A stretch of 64,000 nt of DNA from Acidimicrobiales bacterium (lineage in GTDB: Bacteria > Actinomycetota > Acidimicrobiia > Acidimicrobiales > AC-14): the NCBI GenBank assembly GCA_025463925.1, contig JAODBK010000014.1:1-64000 (forward strand), read 5' to 3'. Positions 34,444 to 42,213 of the stretch are shown here, piece after piece; the stretch's first letter is position 1; each line of letters opens with the position of its first letter. The position numbers were made by a program, and so were the translations under genes. The notes beneath the pieces were generated by a model. The model was given only the letters and a program-made list of their open reading frames with translations, was not told where the DNA came from and searched no databases.

Positions 34444-35619
34444 GTGACGCTCTCGGGACGGGCCGCGATCGCGGGCATCGGCGAGACCGACTACGTGCGC
34501 GGCAGCGACCGGCTGCCGGTCGAGTTGATGCTCGACGCGTCGCTGGCCGCGATCGCCGACGCCGGCCTCGATCGCGCCGACATCGACGGCATCATCCCGC
34601 CGTCGGGCTTCACCAGCGCGGAAGAGCTCGCCGCCAATCTCGGCATCGAGGACCTGCGGTTCGCCGTCACGGTGATGATGGGCGGCGCCTCTCCGGTCGC
34701 ATCACTCCAGAGCGCGGCGATGGCGGTCGCGGCGGGCGTCGCCAATGCGGTGCTCGTCGTCGTCGGGTGGAACGGGTACTCGGCCTTCCGGCCGAAGCCC
34801 GGTGCGCCACGACCGCGTCATGGCTTCCTCCCGACGTCGGTTACCGACGTGATCGTGGACTACGCCCGGCCGTACGGAGCAATGGCGGCGGCCCACTTCT
34901 ACGGCTGGATCGCCACGCGGTACAAGCAGCTCTACCGGGTTCCCGACGAGGCGGCCGGCGCGGTGGCGCTGGCGTGCCGGAAGCACGCGCAGCTGAACGA
35001 CAAGGCGCTCATGCGGGGCCGGGAGATGACGCTCGACGACTACCTCGGGTCGCGCTGGGTCGCCGAGCCGTTCCGCTTGCTCGACTGCTGCCTCGAGACG
35101 GACTGCGCCGCCGCGGTCGTCGTCACCACCACCGAGCGGGCGCGTGATCTCGCGCACGCGCCGGTCGCCATCCTCGGCGTCGCCGAGGGGCATCCCGACC
35201 CGGCCGACGACATCGCCAGCCGGCGCGACCTCTTCCATCTCGGGTTGTCGTTCGCGGCGCCCGCCGCATACGCGATGGCCGGTGTCACCGCGACCGACGT
35301 CGACTTCCTCGAGATCTACGACTGCTTCACCTACGTGGTGCTGCTCGAGCTCGAGGCGCTGGGTCTGTGCGGGCCCGGGGAGGCCGCCGGCCTGGTGGCC
35401 GACGGCGCGCTCGAGCTCGGCGGGAAGCGCCCGATGAACACCCACGGCGGCCTCTTGTCGCAGGGCCACATGTGGGGCATGAACCACGTCGTCGAGGCGA
35501 CCCGGCAGCTTCGCCACGAAGCCGGCGCGGCACAGGTCGACGGGTGCGAGCTCGGCCTGGTCACCGGCTGGGGCGACATGGGCGACGGCTCGATCGCCAT
35601 CCTCGGGCGCGATCGATGA
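34444..35619 (+). CDS. SCPx/Ltp-type thiolase-fold protein
   Basis: 391 residues from GTG 34444, which has AGGA about 9 bases upstream; ATG 34426 would add six residues. [15 protein letters not shown] start, [17 protein letters not shown] and [26 protein letters not shown] mark the lipid-transfer/SCPx thiolase group. Nucleophile motif of degradative thiolases is not evident. Coupled to the DUF35 gene by a 4-base overlap, repeating the arrangement at 25596-27226 on the other strand; the two thiolases are clearly different in sequence. Confidence 0.83.
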   Translation: MTLSGRAAIAGIGETDYVRGSDRLPVELMLDASLAAIADAGLDRADIDGIIPPSGFTSAEELAANLGIEDLRFAVTVMMGGASPVASLQSAAMAVAAGVANAVLVVVGWNGYSAFRPKPGAPRPRHGFLPTSVTDVIVDYARPYGAMAAAHFYGWIATRYKQLYRVPDEAAGAVALACRKHAQLNDKALMRGREMTLDDYLGSRWVAEPFRLLDCCLETDCAAAVVVTTTERARDLAHAPVAILGVAEGHPDPADDIASRRDLFHLGLSFAAPAAYAMAGVTATDVDFLEIYDCFTYVVLLELEALGLCGPGEAAGLVADGALELGGKRPMNTHGGLLSQGHMWGMNHVVEATRQLRHEAGAAQVDGCELGLVTGWGDMGDGSIAILGRDR

Positions 35620-36023
35620 GCAGCGTCCCTCGCCCGATGCCGGTGCTCGAGGGCCTCACCGCAGCGTTCTACGGCCACCTCCGGCGAAGGGAGCTGCGGT
35701 TCCAGCGCTGCTCGGCCTGTGGCGAGTGGCGGCACCCACCGCGGGCGCGCTGCCGGTCGTGCGGCTCGGAACAGTGGCAGTGGGAGACGTCGACGGGCCG
35801 CGGCCGGGTCTTCAGCTGGACCACGGTTCACCAGCCGATCCACCCGGCGTTCGCCGACGTCCCGTACGCGGTGCTCGTGGTCGAGATGGACGAAGGGGTG
35901 CGCATGATCGGCGGCCTGGCCGGGCTCGAGCCGTCCGGTCTGGCGCTCGACCTTCCGGTGGTCGCGACCTTCGACCCCATCGACGAGATGCTGACCCTCG
36001 TACGATTCACACCGGGGCGTTAG
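35616..36023 (+). CDS. DUF35 Zn-ribbon/OB-fold protein
   Basis: 135 residues, ATG overlapping the thiolase stop. Zinc ribbon CSAC...CRSC near residue 32, then OB-fold strands [34 protein letters not shown]. Expected partner of the adjacent thiolase in a retro-aldolase or thiolase complex. Its stop overlaps that of the convergent phosphatase gene (36020-36023). Confidence 0.85.
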   Translation: MSSVPRPMPVLEGLTAAFYGHLRRRELRFQRCSACGEWRHPPRARCRSCGSEQWQWETSTGRGRVFSWTTVHQPIHPAFADVPYAVLVVEMDEGVRMIGGLAGLEPSGLALDLPVVATFDPIDEMLTLVRFTPGR

Positions 36024-36541
36024 AGGTGCGCGGCGAGTTGCTCGATGAGTGAGAGCACCTCGCGGGCGCAGAGGACGAAGACGGGGGCGTCGCCGCCGGC
36101 GGGATCGTCGATGTCCTCCCATCCGTCGAGCTCGACCCCGTCGAGCGCGAGCGAGGCGATCCGCTCGGACAGGTCGCCGGACGTCGCCGGCAGGTCGCGA
36201 GCCAGTCGCTTGAGCGTCGCGGTGCGGGCCGCCGCTTCCGGGTGGGTCCGCCGGACATAGCGGACGTGCTCGATGGCGGCGCACACCACCACGTCGACAT
36301 CGGCCAGGTCGGACGCCCGCAGCTGCCGGCTGCGATGGTTCGGGACGTCGACCTCGATGTCCTTCAGCGCGTCGCGCGTCCGCCAGCTCATCGGCTGGCC
36401 CTCGATCACGTGGGTTCCGGCGGTGGTGACCTCGACGTGCGGTGCCAGTCGTGACAAAGCGGCGCCGGCCATCACCGAGCGGGCGGCGTTGCCGGTGCAG
36501 AGCATGAGGACTTGCGGCGAGCCGGCCGACATGTCTGCCAT
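36020..36541 (-). CDS. Low-molecular-weight protein-tyrosine phosphatase-like
   Basis: 173 residues from ATG complementary to 36539-36541; ATGs 3 bases upstream or 9 bases downstream are alternatives. The P-loop VLMLCTGNAARS gives CX5R (Cys15, Arg21), and the C-terminal DIDDPAGGD supplies the general-acid Asp-Pro. Acts on phosphotyrosine or as an arsenate-reductase-like phosphatase. Divergent from the sulfatase with only 12 bases between starts. No clear link to the sterol genes. Confidence 0.85.
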   Translation of the reverse strand: MADMSAGSPQVLMLCTGNAARSVMAGAALSRLAPHVEVTTAGTHVIEGQPMSWRTRDALKDIEVDVPNHRSRQLRASDLADVDVVVCAAIEHVRYVRRTHPEAAARTATLKRLARDLPATSGDLSERIASLALDGVELDGWEDIDDPAGGDAPVFVLCAREVLSLIEQLAAHL

Positions 36542-36553
36542 CATCCACTGCTG

Positions 36554-38050
36554 ATGGCCGAGCCGGCGAAACGACCGAACATCCTCCTCGTCCTCACCGA
36601 CCAGGAGCGGCAGCGCAGCTGGATCCCGCCGCACCTCGAGCTGCCGCACCGCCAGCGCCTGCTCGACACCGGCATCGAGTTCACGAACTTCTACACGAAC
36701 TCGGTCCCGTGCTCGCCGTCGCGCGCGTGTCTCTTCACCGGTCAGTACATCTTCCAGCACGGCGTCACCGAGAACGTCCTGTCACCGAACCACACCGAGC
36801 TGGCGACCTCGATCCCGACGCTCGGGTCGATCCTCCGCGGCGCCGGTTACCGCACGTCCTACGTCGGCAAGTGGCACCTGTCGCACAGCAACACGCCGGA
36901 CATGGAGGCCTACGGCTTCAGCGACTGGACCGGTGACGACCGGCTCTACATGGGCCTCTCGGGCACCGCGCTCGAGTTCGATCCCGACATCGCCGGGCAG
37001 GCGACCCGCTGGCTCGCGGCCAACGCATCGGCGTCGCCCGACCCGTGGTTCCTCACCGTCGCGCTGGTGAACCCGCACGACGTCATGTGGTTCCCGATCG
37101 ACCAGCCCTGGTACCAGCGGGCGCACGCCGAGGAGGTCGGGAAGGTCAAGGACTTCCTGCGGGCCGGCGCGTGGCGCGGCGACGATCCCATCCCGCCGTT
37201 CCCGTTCGAGTACGACGAGGTCTTCGAGCAGCTCCCGCCCAACTTCGACGACGATCTCTTCACCAAGCCGGACGTGCACCGCTCGTGGCTCGACGCCCAG
37301 AACTCCACTTACTACGGCTCGGTGTCGCGGGACGACACCAAGGCGTGGCTGCGGATGCTCGACTACTACTGGTGGCAGCACCAGCAGAGTGACGCCAACC
37401 TCGGCAAGGTCCTCGACGCGCTCGACGCCACCGGTCAGGCCGACGAGACGATCGTCATCTTCACGTCCGACCACGGCGAGATGTGCGGGTCGCACGGCCT
37501 GCGCAGCAAGGGACCGTTCATCTACCAGGAGAACATGAACGTCCCGCTGTACGTCGTCGCGCCGGGGACGACGTCGGCCGGCACCGTCACCGACTCGCTC
37601 GCGACCCACGTCGACCTGGCCGCCACCGTCGTCGCGATGGCCGGCGCGTCCGCACGCGATGACGCCGTCGGCATCAAGGGCCGCGACCTGGGCCCAGTGC
37701 TGGCCGATCCCGGCGCGTCCGTGCGCGACGAGGTGCTGTTCTGCCAGGACATGGCGTGGTACGGCTCGACCGTCGGCACCCGCTACGCGATCCGCGGCTT
37801 CTTCGACGGCGCGGTGAAGTACGGCCGCTACTACGGCGTCGGCGGCAGCACCGACCAGTACGGCACCCCGACGCGGCACCCGAAGCGGGTGGATTCCGAC
37901 GCGCCCTACGAGGACCAGGACCACGAGCTGTACGACCTCGGCGAGGATCCCCACGAGCTCGACAACCTCGCCAACGACCGCGCCCGTCGCAAGGAGACGC
38001 GCGCCCGGTTCCATCATCTGCGTGAGCTCGAGCTCGCGCAGATGGAGTGA
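36554..38050 (+). CDS. Arylsulfatase-type sulfatase
   Basis: 498 residues from ATG 36554. RPNILLVLTDQERQ binds Ca/metal at the N-terminus, and CSPSRACLFTGQ holds Cys53 in C-x-P-S-R, the formylglycine site. YVGKWHLS and the FTSDHGEMCGSHGLRSKG block complete the active site. No signal peptide is visible, so it is probably cytoplasmic and would need a formylglycine-generating enzyme elsewhere. Hydrolyses a sulfate ester; in this neighbourhood sterol or other alcohol sulfates are attractive candidates (inference). Confidence 0.9.
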   Translation: MAEPAKRPNILLVLTDQERQRSWIPPHLELPHRQRLLDTGIEFTNFYTNSVPCSPSRACLFTGQYIFQHGVTENVLSPNHTELATSIPTLGSILRGAGYRTSYVGKWHLSHSNTPDMEAYGFSDWTGDDRLYMGLSGTALEFDPDIAGQATRWLAANASASPDPWFLTVALVNPHDVMWFPIDQPWYQRAHAEEVGKVKDFLRAGAWRGDDPIPPFPFEYDEVFEQLPPNFDDDLFTKPDVHRSWLDAQNSTYYGSVSRDDTKAWLRMLDYYWWQHQQSDANLGKVLDALDATGQADETIVIFTSDHGEMCGSHGLRSKGPFIYQENMNVPLYVVAPGTTSAGTVTDSLATHVDLAATVVAMAGASARDDAVGIKGRDLGPVLADPGASVRDEVLFCQDMAWYGSTVGTRYAIRGFFDGAVKYGRYYGVGGSTDQYGTPTRHPKRVDSDAPYEDQDHELYDLGEDPHELDNLANDRARRKETRARFHHLRELELAQME

Positions 38051-38470
38051 CTACGCGCGGCGCAGGATGATGACGGGAATGTCCCGCACGCCCTTCGTCT
38101 TCTCCTCGTACTCGGCGAAGCCGGAGTGCCGCTCCTTCTGCGTCGACCAGATGCGCTCGCGCTCGTCTCCCTCGGCGACGTGCGCCACGACGTCGTAGGA
38201 CTCGGTGCCGACCTCGACCTTGGCCCGCGGGTTGGCGCGGAGGTTGTGGTACCAGTCCGGGTTGGTCGGCGATCCGCCCTTGGACGCGAAGACGGCGAGG
38301 TCGTCGCCCACCGCCTGGTACGCGAGCGGGTTGACCCGCTCGGTACCCGTCTTGGCGCCGGTGTGGTGGAGGAGCAGGACGGGCACGCCGGCGAACGGGC
38401 CGCCGACCTTGCCGTCGTTGGTGCGGAACTCCTCGATGATCGAGCGGTTCCAATCCGTGACGTCGGTCAT
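38051..38470 (-). CDS. Deazaflavin (F420)-dependent nitroreductase family (Ddn-like)
   Basis: 139 residues. VLLLHHTGAKTGTERVNPLAY, GSPTNPDWYHNLRANPRAKVEVG and FAEYEEKTKGVRDIPVIIL are hallmarks of the Ddn/DUF385 split-barrel family, which uses reduced F420 to reduce quinones, nitro compounds or enones. Directly abuts the convergent sulfatase stop. Supports an F420-producing host. Physiological role probably quinone protection or reduction of an unsaturated intermediate. Confidence 0.87.
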   Translation of the reverse strand: MTDVTDWNRSIIEEFRTNDGKVGGPFAGVPVLLLHHTGAKTGTERVNPLAYQAVGDDLAVFASKGGSPTNPDWYHNLRANPRAKVEVGTESYDVVAHVAEGDERERIWSTQKERHSGFAEYEEKTKGVRDIPVIILRRA

Positions 38471-38510
38471 GGCACCGGTCTACCCGCGCTCCGATCGCTA
38501 GTTTCGCGAG

Positions 38511-39461
38511 GTGGGTTGGCTCGAGCTCCTGCGCTCACCCTTCGCGCTCGACGACCTCGCCGGTCCGCCGTTCGTCGCCGACGTCCATACCGACGAGGAG
38601 CCGACGTCCGCCGATGTCGTCGTCCTGCGGTCATTGGCCGCGGTGACGGTGGCGGTGGTCGAGGACACCGACCGCCCGCCATCGGGGTCGGCGGCGTTCG
38701 ACGTCGTCGTGGACCGGGCCGGCCTCGACGCGGTCACCACCGCCGCCCAGCGCTCGCCGCAGGCGGCGGTCGTCCTCGCGCAGGTGCTGAGGGCGGGTGA
38801 GACGCGGGACCCGGTCAGCGGGCTGGTGGCCGAATCGCTGGCCTATTCGACGCTCCAGGGTGGGCCCGAGTTCCGCGCGTGGCTCGCGTCGCGCCCCATC
38901 GCGCCGCCCAAGCCGGCGACGCGCCCGCCGGTCCGGGTGGAGAGCGACGGTGACGTGCGACGGGTCGTGCTCGACCGGCCCGACGTTCACAACGCGTTCA
39001 GCGCCGCGATGCGGGACCACCTCGTCGAGGCCCTGCGGGGCGCGCTGGCCGATGCCGGCACGCGCGTGATCCTCCTCGGAGACGGTCCGTCGTTCTCGAG
39101 TGGCGGCGACCTCACCGAGTTCGGGTCGTTCCGTGATCCGGCGTCCGCCCATGTGATCCGGACGACGCGAAGCCCGGCGTGGTGGTTGGCGACCCACGCC
39201 GAGCGCGTCGATGCGCATGTGCATGGCGCGTGCGTGGGCGCGGGCGCCGAGCTCAGCGCGTTCTGCGGACGCGTCACCGCGGCCGCCGACGCGTGGTTCG
39301 CGCTCCCCGAGGTCGCGATGGGCCTGGTTCCCGGCGCCGGCGGGACGGTGAGCATCCCGCGGCGGATCGGCCGGCAACGCGCCGCGTGGCTGGCGTTGAC
39401 CGGCGCGCGCATCGACGCCGCCCGCGCCCTGGCGTGGGGCCTGGTCGACGCCGTCGAGTGA
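38511..39461 (+). CDS. Crotonase with ~130-residue N-terminal extension
   Basis: 316 residues from GTG 38511. Residues ~145-316 form a crotonase domain (RRVVLDRPDVHNAFSAAMRDHL, FSSGGDLTEFGSF, HVHGACVGAGAELSAFCGRV, PEVAMGLVPGAGGTVSIPRRIG). It is truncated at the C-terminus compared with ordinary ~260-residue members, ending soon after ALAWGLVDAVE. The first ~130 residues (LELLRSPFALDDLAG, DVVVLRSLAAVTVAVVEDTD) themselves look like a degraded crotonase N-half, consistent with an internal fusion. Enoyl-CoA hydratase/isomerase role is likely but altered oligomerisation is expected. Confidence 0.75.
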   Translation: MGWLELLRSPFALDDLAGPPFVADVHTDEEPTSADVVVLRSLAAVTVAVVEDTDRPPSGSAAFDVVVDRAGLDAVTTAAQRSPQAAVVLAQVLRAGETRDPVSGLVAESLAYSTLQGGPEFRAWLASRPIAPPKPATRPPVRVESDGDVRRVVLDRPDVHNAFSAAMRDHLVEALRGALADAGTRVILLGDGPSFSSGGDLTEFGSFRDPASAHVIRTTRSPAWWLATHAERVDAHVHGACVGAGAELSAFCGRVTAAADAWFALPEVAMGLVPGAGGTVSIPRRIGRQRAAWLALTGARIDAARALAWGLVDAVE

Positions 39462-39492
39462 CATCGGTCGCAGGGCGTTTCCCGCATTTCTC

Positions 39493-39512
39493 GGCCGGGC
39501 AAACCCCCGGCC
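39493..39512 (+). other. GC-rich hairpin in a 153-base convergent gap
   Basis: GGCCGGG at 39493-39499 pairs with CCCGGCC at 39506-39512 across a 6-base loop, about 31 bases after the crotonase stop. No U-tract follows, so it would be an imperfect terminator. Directly after it an ATG at 39513 opens a 32-codon frame to TGA 39609-39611 (MLPWLVGILFG...), too short to call. The remainder of 39462-39614 shows nothing I recognise. Confidence 0.4.
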
Positions 39513-39614
39513 ATGTTGCCTTGGCTGGTGGGAATCCTGTTCGGGGCGCGACCGGTGCGAGACCCGTGGCCGAGCGAGCCGTTCGCACCGGAGCGATGCG
39601 AGCGGCCCTGAGCG

Positions 39615-40400
39615 TTACGCGAAGACCTCGCCGCCGTTGGCGTCGAGTGACTGGCCGCTGACCGCGCTCGACAGGTCGGACGCGAAGAAGACGACGGCCT
39701 CGGCCACGTCCTCGTCGGGCGGGATGATCCCGAGCGGGATGTCGCGCGTGAGCTTCGCGATCTCCTCGTCGACCGTGGTCCCGCCGACCTGGGCCTGGTA
39801 GTTGACGTAGCCCTCGACCGGCGGGCCCCACATCCACCCGGGGACCACCGAGTTCACGCGGATCCCGTACGGGCCGAGTTCGATCGACAGCTGGTGGGCG
39901 GCCGTCGCCAGCCCGCCCTTCGACGTGGCGTAGCCGCCCTGCAACGGCAGCGGCTTGCGCCGGATCATCGAGTTGACGAACACGATGCTGCCGCCGCCCT
40001 GCGCCTTCATCGTCGGCACGACCGCCTGGCAGAGCTGCAGCGTGCCGAACACGTTGACATCCGTGATGCTCCGCCACTGGTCCAGGTCCACCGACTCGAA
40101 CGGCTGGAAGACGTCGGCCTTGAACGCGTTGTTGACCAACGCGTCGACGCGGCCGTACCCGTCGACCGCGGCGGCGACGAGCCGGGCGCATTGATCCCGG
40201 TCGGTGATGTCGGTCGGCACGAAGGCGACCACGCCGCCCGCAGCCCGGATCTCGTCGGCGACCTTCTGCAGGTACTGCTCGGTGCGGGCGCCCATGATCA
40301 CCGACGCGCCCTCGCGGGCACACGCGATCGCGATCTCCTGGCCGAGGCCGGGGCCGATGCCCGACACGATCACGACCTTGTCCTGGAGCAGGCCGGTCAT
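39615..40400 (-). CDS. Short-chain dehydrogenase/reductase
   Basis: 261 residues. SGIGPGLGQEIAIACAREG, NNAFKADV, VFVNSMIRRK (Ser) and YATSKGGL (YxxxK). The NNAF in place of NNAG also occurs in its neighbour at 41350 and in the pair at 52640, marking one SDR subgroup. The C-terminal GQSLDANGGEVFA ends the Rossmann fold. ATG overlaps the LLM stop by 4 bases; last gene of a three-gene operon behind the KstR-like box at 42136. Confidence 0.86.
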   Translation of the reverse strand: MTGLLQDKVVIVSGIGPGLGQEIAIACAREGASVIMGARTEQYLQKVADEIRAAGGVVAFVPTDITDRDQCARLVAAAVDGYGRVDALVNNAFKADVFQPFESVDLDQWRSITDVNVFGTLQLCQAVVPTMKAQGGGSIVFVNSMIRRKPLPLQGGYATSKGGLATAAHQLSIELGPYGIRVNSVVPGWMWGPPVEGYVNYQAQVGGTTVDEEIAKLTRDIPLGIIPPDEDVAEAVVFFASDLSSAVSGQSLDANGGEVFA

Positions 40401-41344
40401 GCCTTGTCCACCAGTGGGATGACGTCGGACGCGAACGCGTCGATCTGCTCCTCGAGCTCGTCCACCGAGCGCGACTTGAACCGGACCTGCGCGTGGTTCA
40501 CGCCCATCTCCTTGAACTCCACCAGCGACTCGGCGATGCGCTCGGGGGCGCCGCTGATCGTGAACTTGCCGACGTCGAACGGCGGGTCGCCGACGTAGAA
40601 GAACTCGCTGATCGTGCCGATGTCGATGGGGTCGTCGACGCCCGCGTCGGCCCGAGCCTGCCGCACCGCCGCGATCTGCTCGGGCATCTGCGCCCGGGGG
40701 GTGCCCTGCGGCAACCAGCCGTCACCCTTGCGACCGGCGCGCCGCTGCGCCGCCGGCGACGACCCGCCGACCCAGATCGGCGGGCGCGGCCGCTGCACCG
40801 GGCGGGGCGCGATGCCGAAGCCGGCGAAGTCCCACCGGGCGCCGTGGTGCACCGGGAACTCGTCGGTCAGCGCGACCTTGAGCGCGTCGATGGACTCGTC
40901 GAGCACACCCCCGCGGTGCTCGAACTCGGCGCCGAGCACGGCGAACTCGTCCTCCACGTGGCCGGCGCCGACGCCGACGATGATCCGGCCCTTCGACAGG
41001 TGGTCGAGCGTGGCGAACGACTTGGCCGACTGCAGCGGATGGCGGTAGCCCATGACCCAGACGTGCGACATCAGTCGGATGTGATCGGTCTCGGCCGCGA
41101 GGAAGCCGAGGGTCGCGATGGTGTCGTACCAGGTGGTCCCCATCGCCGGTGCCAGGCGCTCGGGGATGGCGACGTGGTCGCAGACCGCGACGTAGAAGAA
41201 CCCCGAGCGGTCGGCCTTGCGGGCCAAGCGGGCGAGCTCGTCGGGTCCGCAGTCCCGTTCCCATTCCTCGACGAAGACGGTGCTCTGCGCCTGGATCGGC
41301 AGTTGCATGCCGTAGACGAGCTGCCCGTCGGGGACGATGCGCAT
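40397..41344 (-). CDS. LLM-class F420-dependent oxidoreductase
   Basis: 315 residues from ATG complementary to 41342-41344. VYGMQLPIQAQSTVF, FFYVAVCDHVAIPER, SHVWVMGYRHPLQSAKSFATL and IIVGVGAGHVEDEF fit the F420-LLM group (similar to mycobacterial Rv3520c-type proteins, which are KstR-controlled). Five bases separate it from the SDR stop upstream. Likely redox step on a sterol-derived CoA ester or ketone. Confidence 0.85.
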   Translation of the reverse strand: MRIVPDGQLVYGMQLPIQAQSTVFVEEWERDCGPDELARLARKADRSGFFYVAVCDHVAIPERLAPAMGTTWYDTIATLGFLAAETDHIRLMSHVWVMGYRHPLQSAKSFATLDHLSKGRIIVGVGAGHVEDEFAVLGAEFEHRGGVLDESIDALKVALTDEFPVHHGARWDFAGFGIAPRPVQRPRPPIWVGGSSPAAQRRAGRKGDGWLPQGTPRAQMPEQIAAVRQARADAGVDDPIDIGTISEFFYVGDPPFDVGKFTISGAPERIAESLVEFKEMGVNHAQVRFKSRSVDELEEQIDAFASDVIPLVDKA

Positions 41345-41349
41345 CCGTC

Positions 41350-42129
41350 CTACTCCGTGGTCCGGCCGCAGTTGACGGCGAGGCTCTGCCCGGTGATGAC
41401 ACGGGACCGCGGCGACGCGAAGAACAACACGACGTCGGCGACCTCTTCGGCGGTGGTGATGCGGTTGAGGGAGTTGCCGGCCGCGATCTCGTCGTGCACC
41501 GTCTGCGCGTCGACGCCCCGACGCTCGCCGAGGTGGGAGAAGTAGTTCCGCAGCGAGTCGCCCATGATGTGGCCGGGGGCCACGCAGTTGACCCGGATGC
41601 CGTCCGGGCCCAGCTCCTTGGCCAGGACGTGCGACGCGGTCGTCAGCGCCGCCTTCGACGCCGCGTACCCGCCGAGCACCGGGTTCACCGTCTTGATCGA
41701 CAACGACGTGATGTTGACGATCGAGCCGCCGCCGGCGCGTCGCAGGTGGGGGACGGCGGCGTCGATCATGTTCAGCGTGCCGAAGAGGTTGACGTCGACG
41801 GGGGTGCGCCACCGCTTCGGGTCGAAGCCGGTGAACGGCTCGCGCCAGTCCTCCTCGGCGAAGGCGTTGTTGACGAGGATGTCGACCCGGCCCAGCTCCG
41901 CCGCGGCCTGGTCGACCAGCGCCCGGCACTGGTCGGCGTCGGTCACGTCGGTCGGGCGGGTGACGGCGCGGCGGCCCCGCGTCTCGATCTCCTTGCCGAC
42001 CAGCTCGAGCTGGGCGGCCCGGCGGGCGCCGATGGCCACGTCGGCGCCGGCGTCGGCCAGCCGGAGCGCGATGGCGCGACCGAGGCCCGGGCCGACACCG
42101 GAAACGACCGCCACCTGCCCATCCAGCAT
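41350..42129 (-). CDS. Short-chain dehydrogenase/reductase
   Basis: 259 residues from ATG (complement of 42127-42129); GTG six bases upstream is an alternative. SGVGPGLGRAIALRL, NNAFAEEDW, ITSLSIKTVN (Ser), YAASKAAL (YxxxK) and GQSLAVNCGRTTE. First gene of SDR-LLM-SDR, with the KstR-like box beginning 7 bases before the start codon. Two SDRs of one subgroup flanking an LLM enzyme suggest alcohol/ketone interconversion around one substrate. Confidence 0.86.
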   Translation of the reverse strand: MLDGQVAVVSGVGPGLGRAIALRLADAGADVAIGARRAAQLELVGKEIETRGRRAVTRPTDVTDADQCRALVDQAAAELGRVDILVNNAFAEEDWREPFTGFDPKRWRTPVDVNLFGTLNMIDAAVPHLRRAGGGSIVNITSLSIKTVNPVLGGYAASKAALTTASHVLAKELGPDGIRVNCVAPGHIMGDSLRNYFSHLGERRGVDAQTVHDEIAAGNSLNRITTAEEVADVVLFFASPRSRVITGQSLAVNCGRTTE

Positions 42130-42135
42130 CGTCAC

Positions 42136-42149
42136 GAGAACGTGTTCTA
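42136..42149. promoter_or_regulatory. KstR-like operator (7/8 fixed positions)
   Basis: GAGAACGTGTTCTA differs from TNNAACNNGTTNNA only at the first base, and its arms AGAAC/GTTCT form an inverted repeat. It is immediately upstream of the SDR-LLM-SDR operon start, where a repressor would block initiation. The gap to the next gene (stop at 42214) is otherwise featureless. Confidence 0.6.
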
Positions 42150-42213
42150 ATCGAGCGGCGCTCCAGCGTCCAGCAGCGCGACCGCCTGGCCCGGCTCGCG
42201 GCGCGCCACTGAC

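Noticed and set aside
39462-39614. Riboswitch (cobalamin-like GGTGCGAGACCC patch)
   Set aside because: The conserved B12-box and core elements are not present in order, and the region lies between convergent genes with no downstream target.
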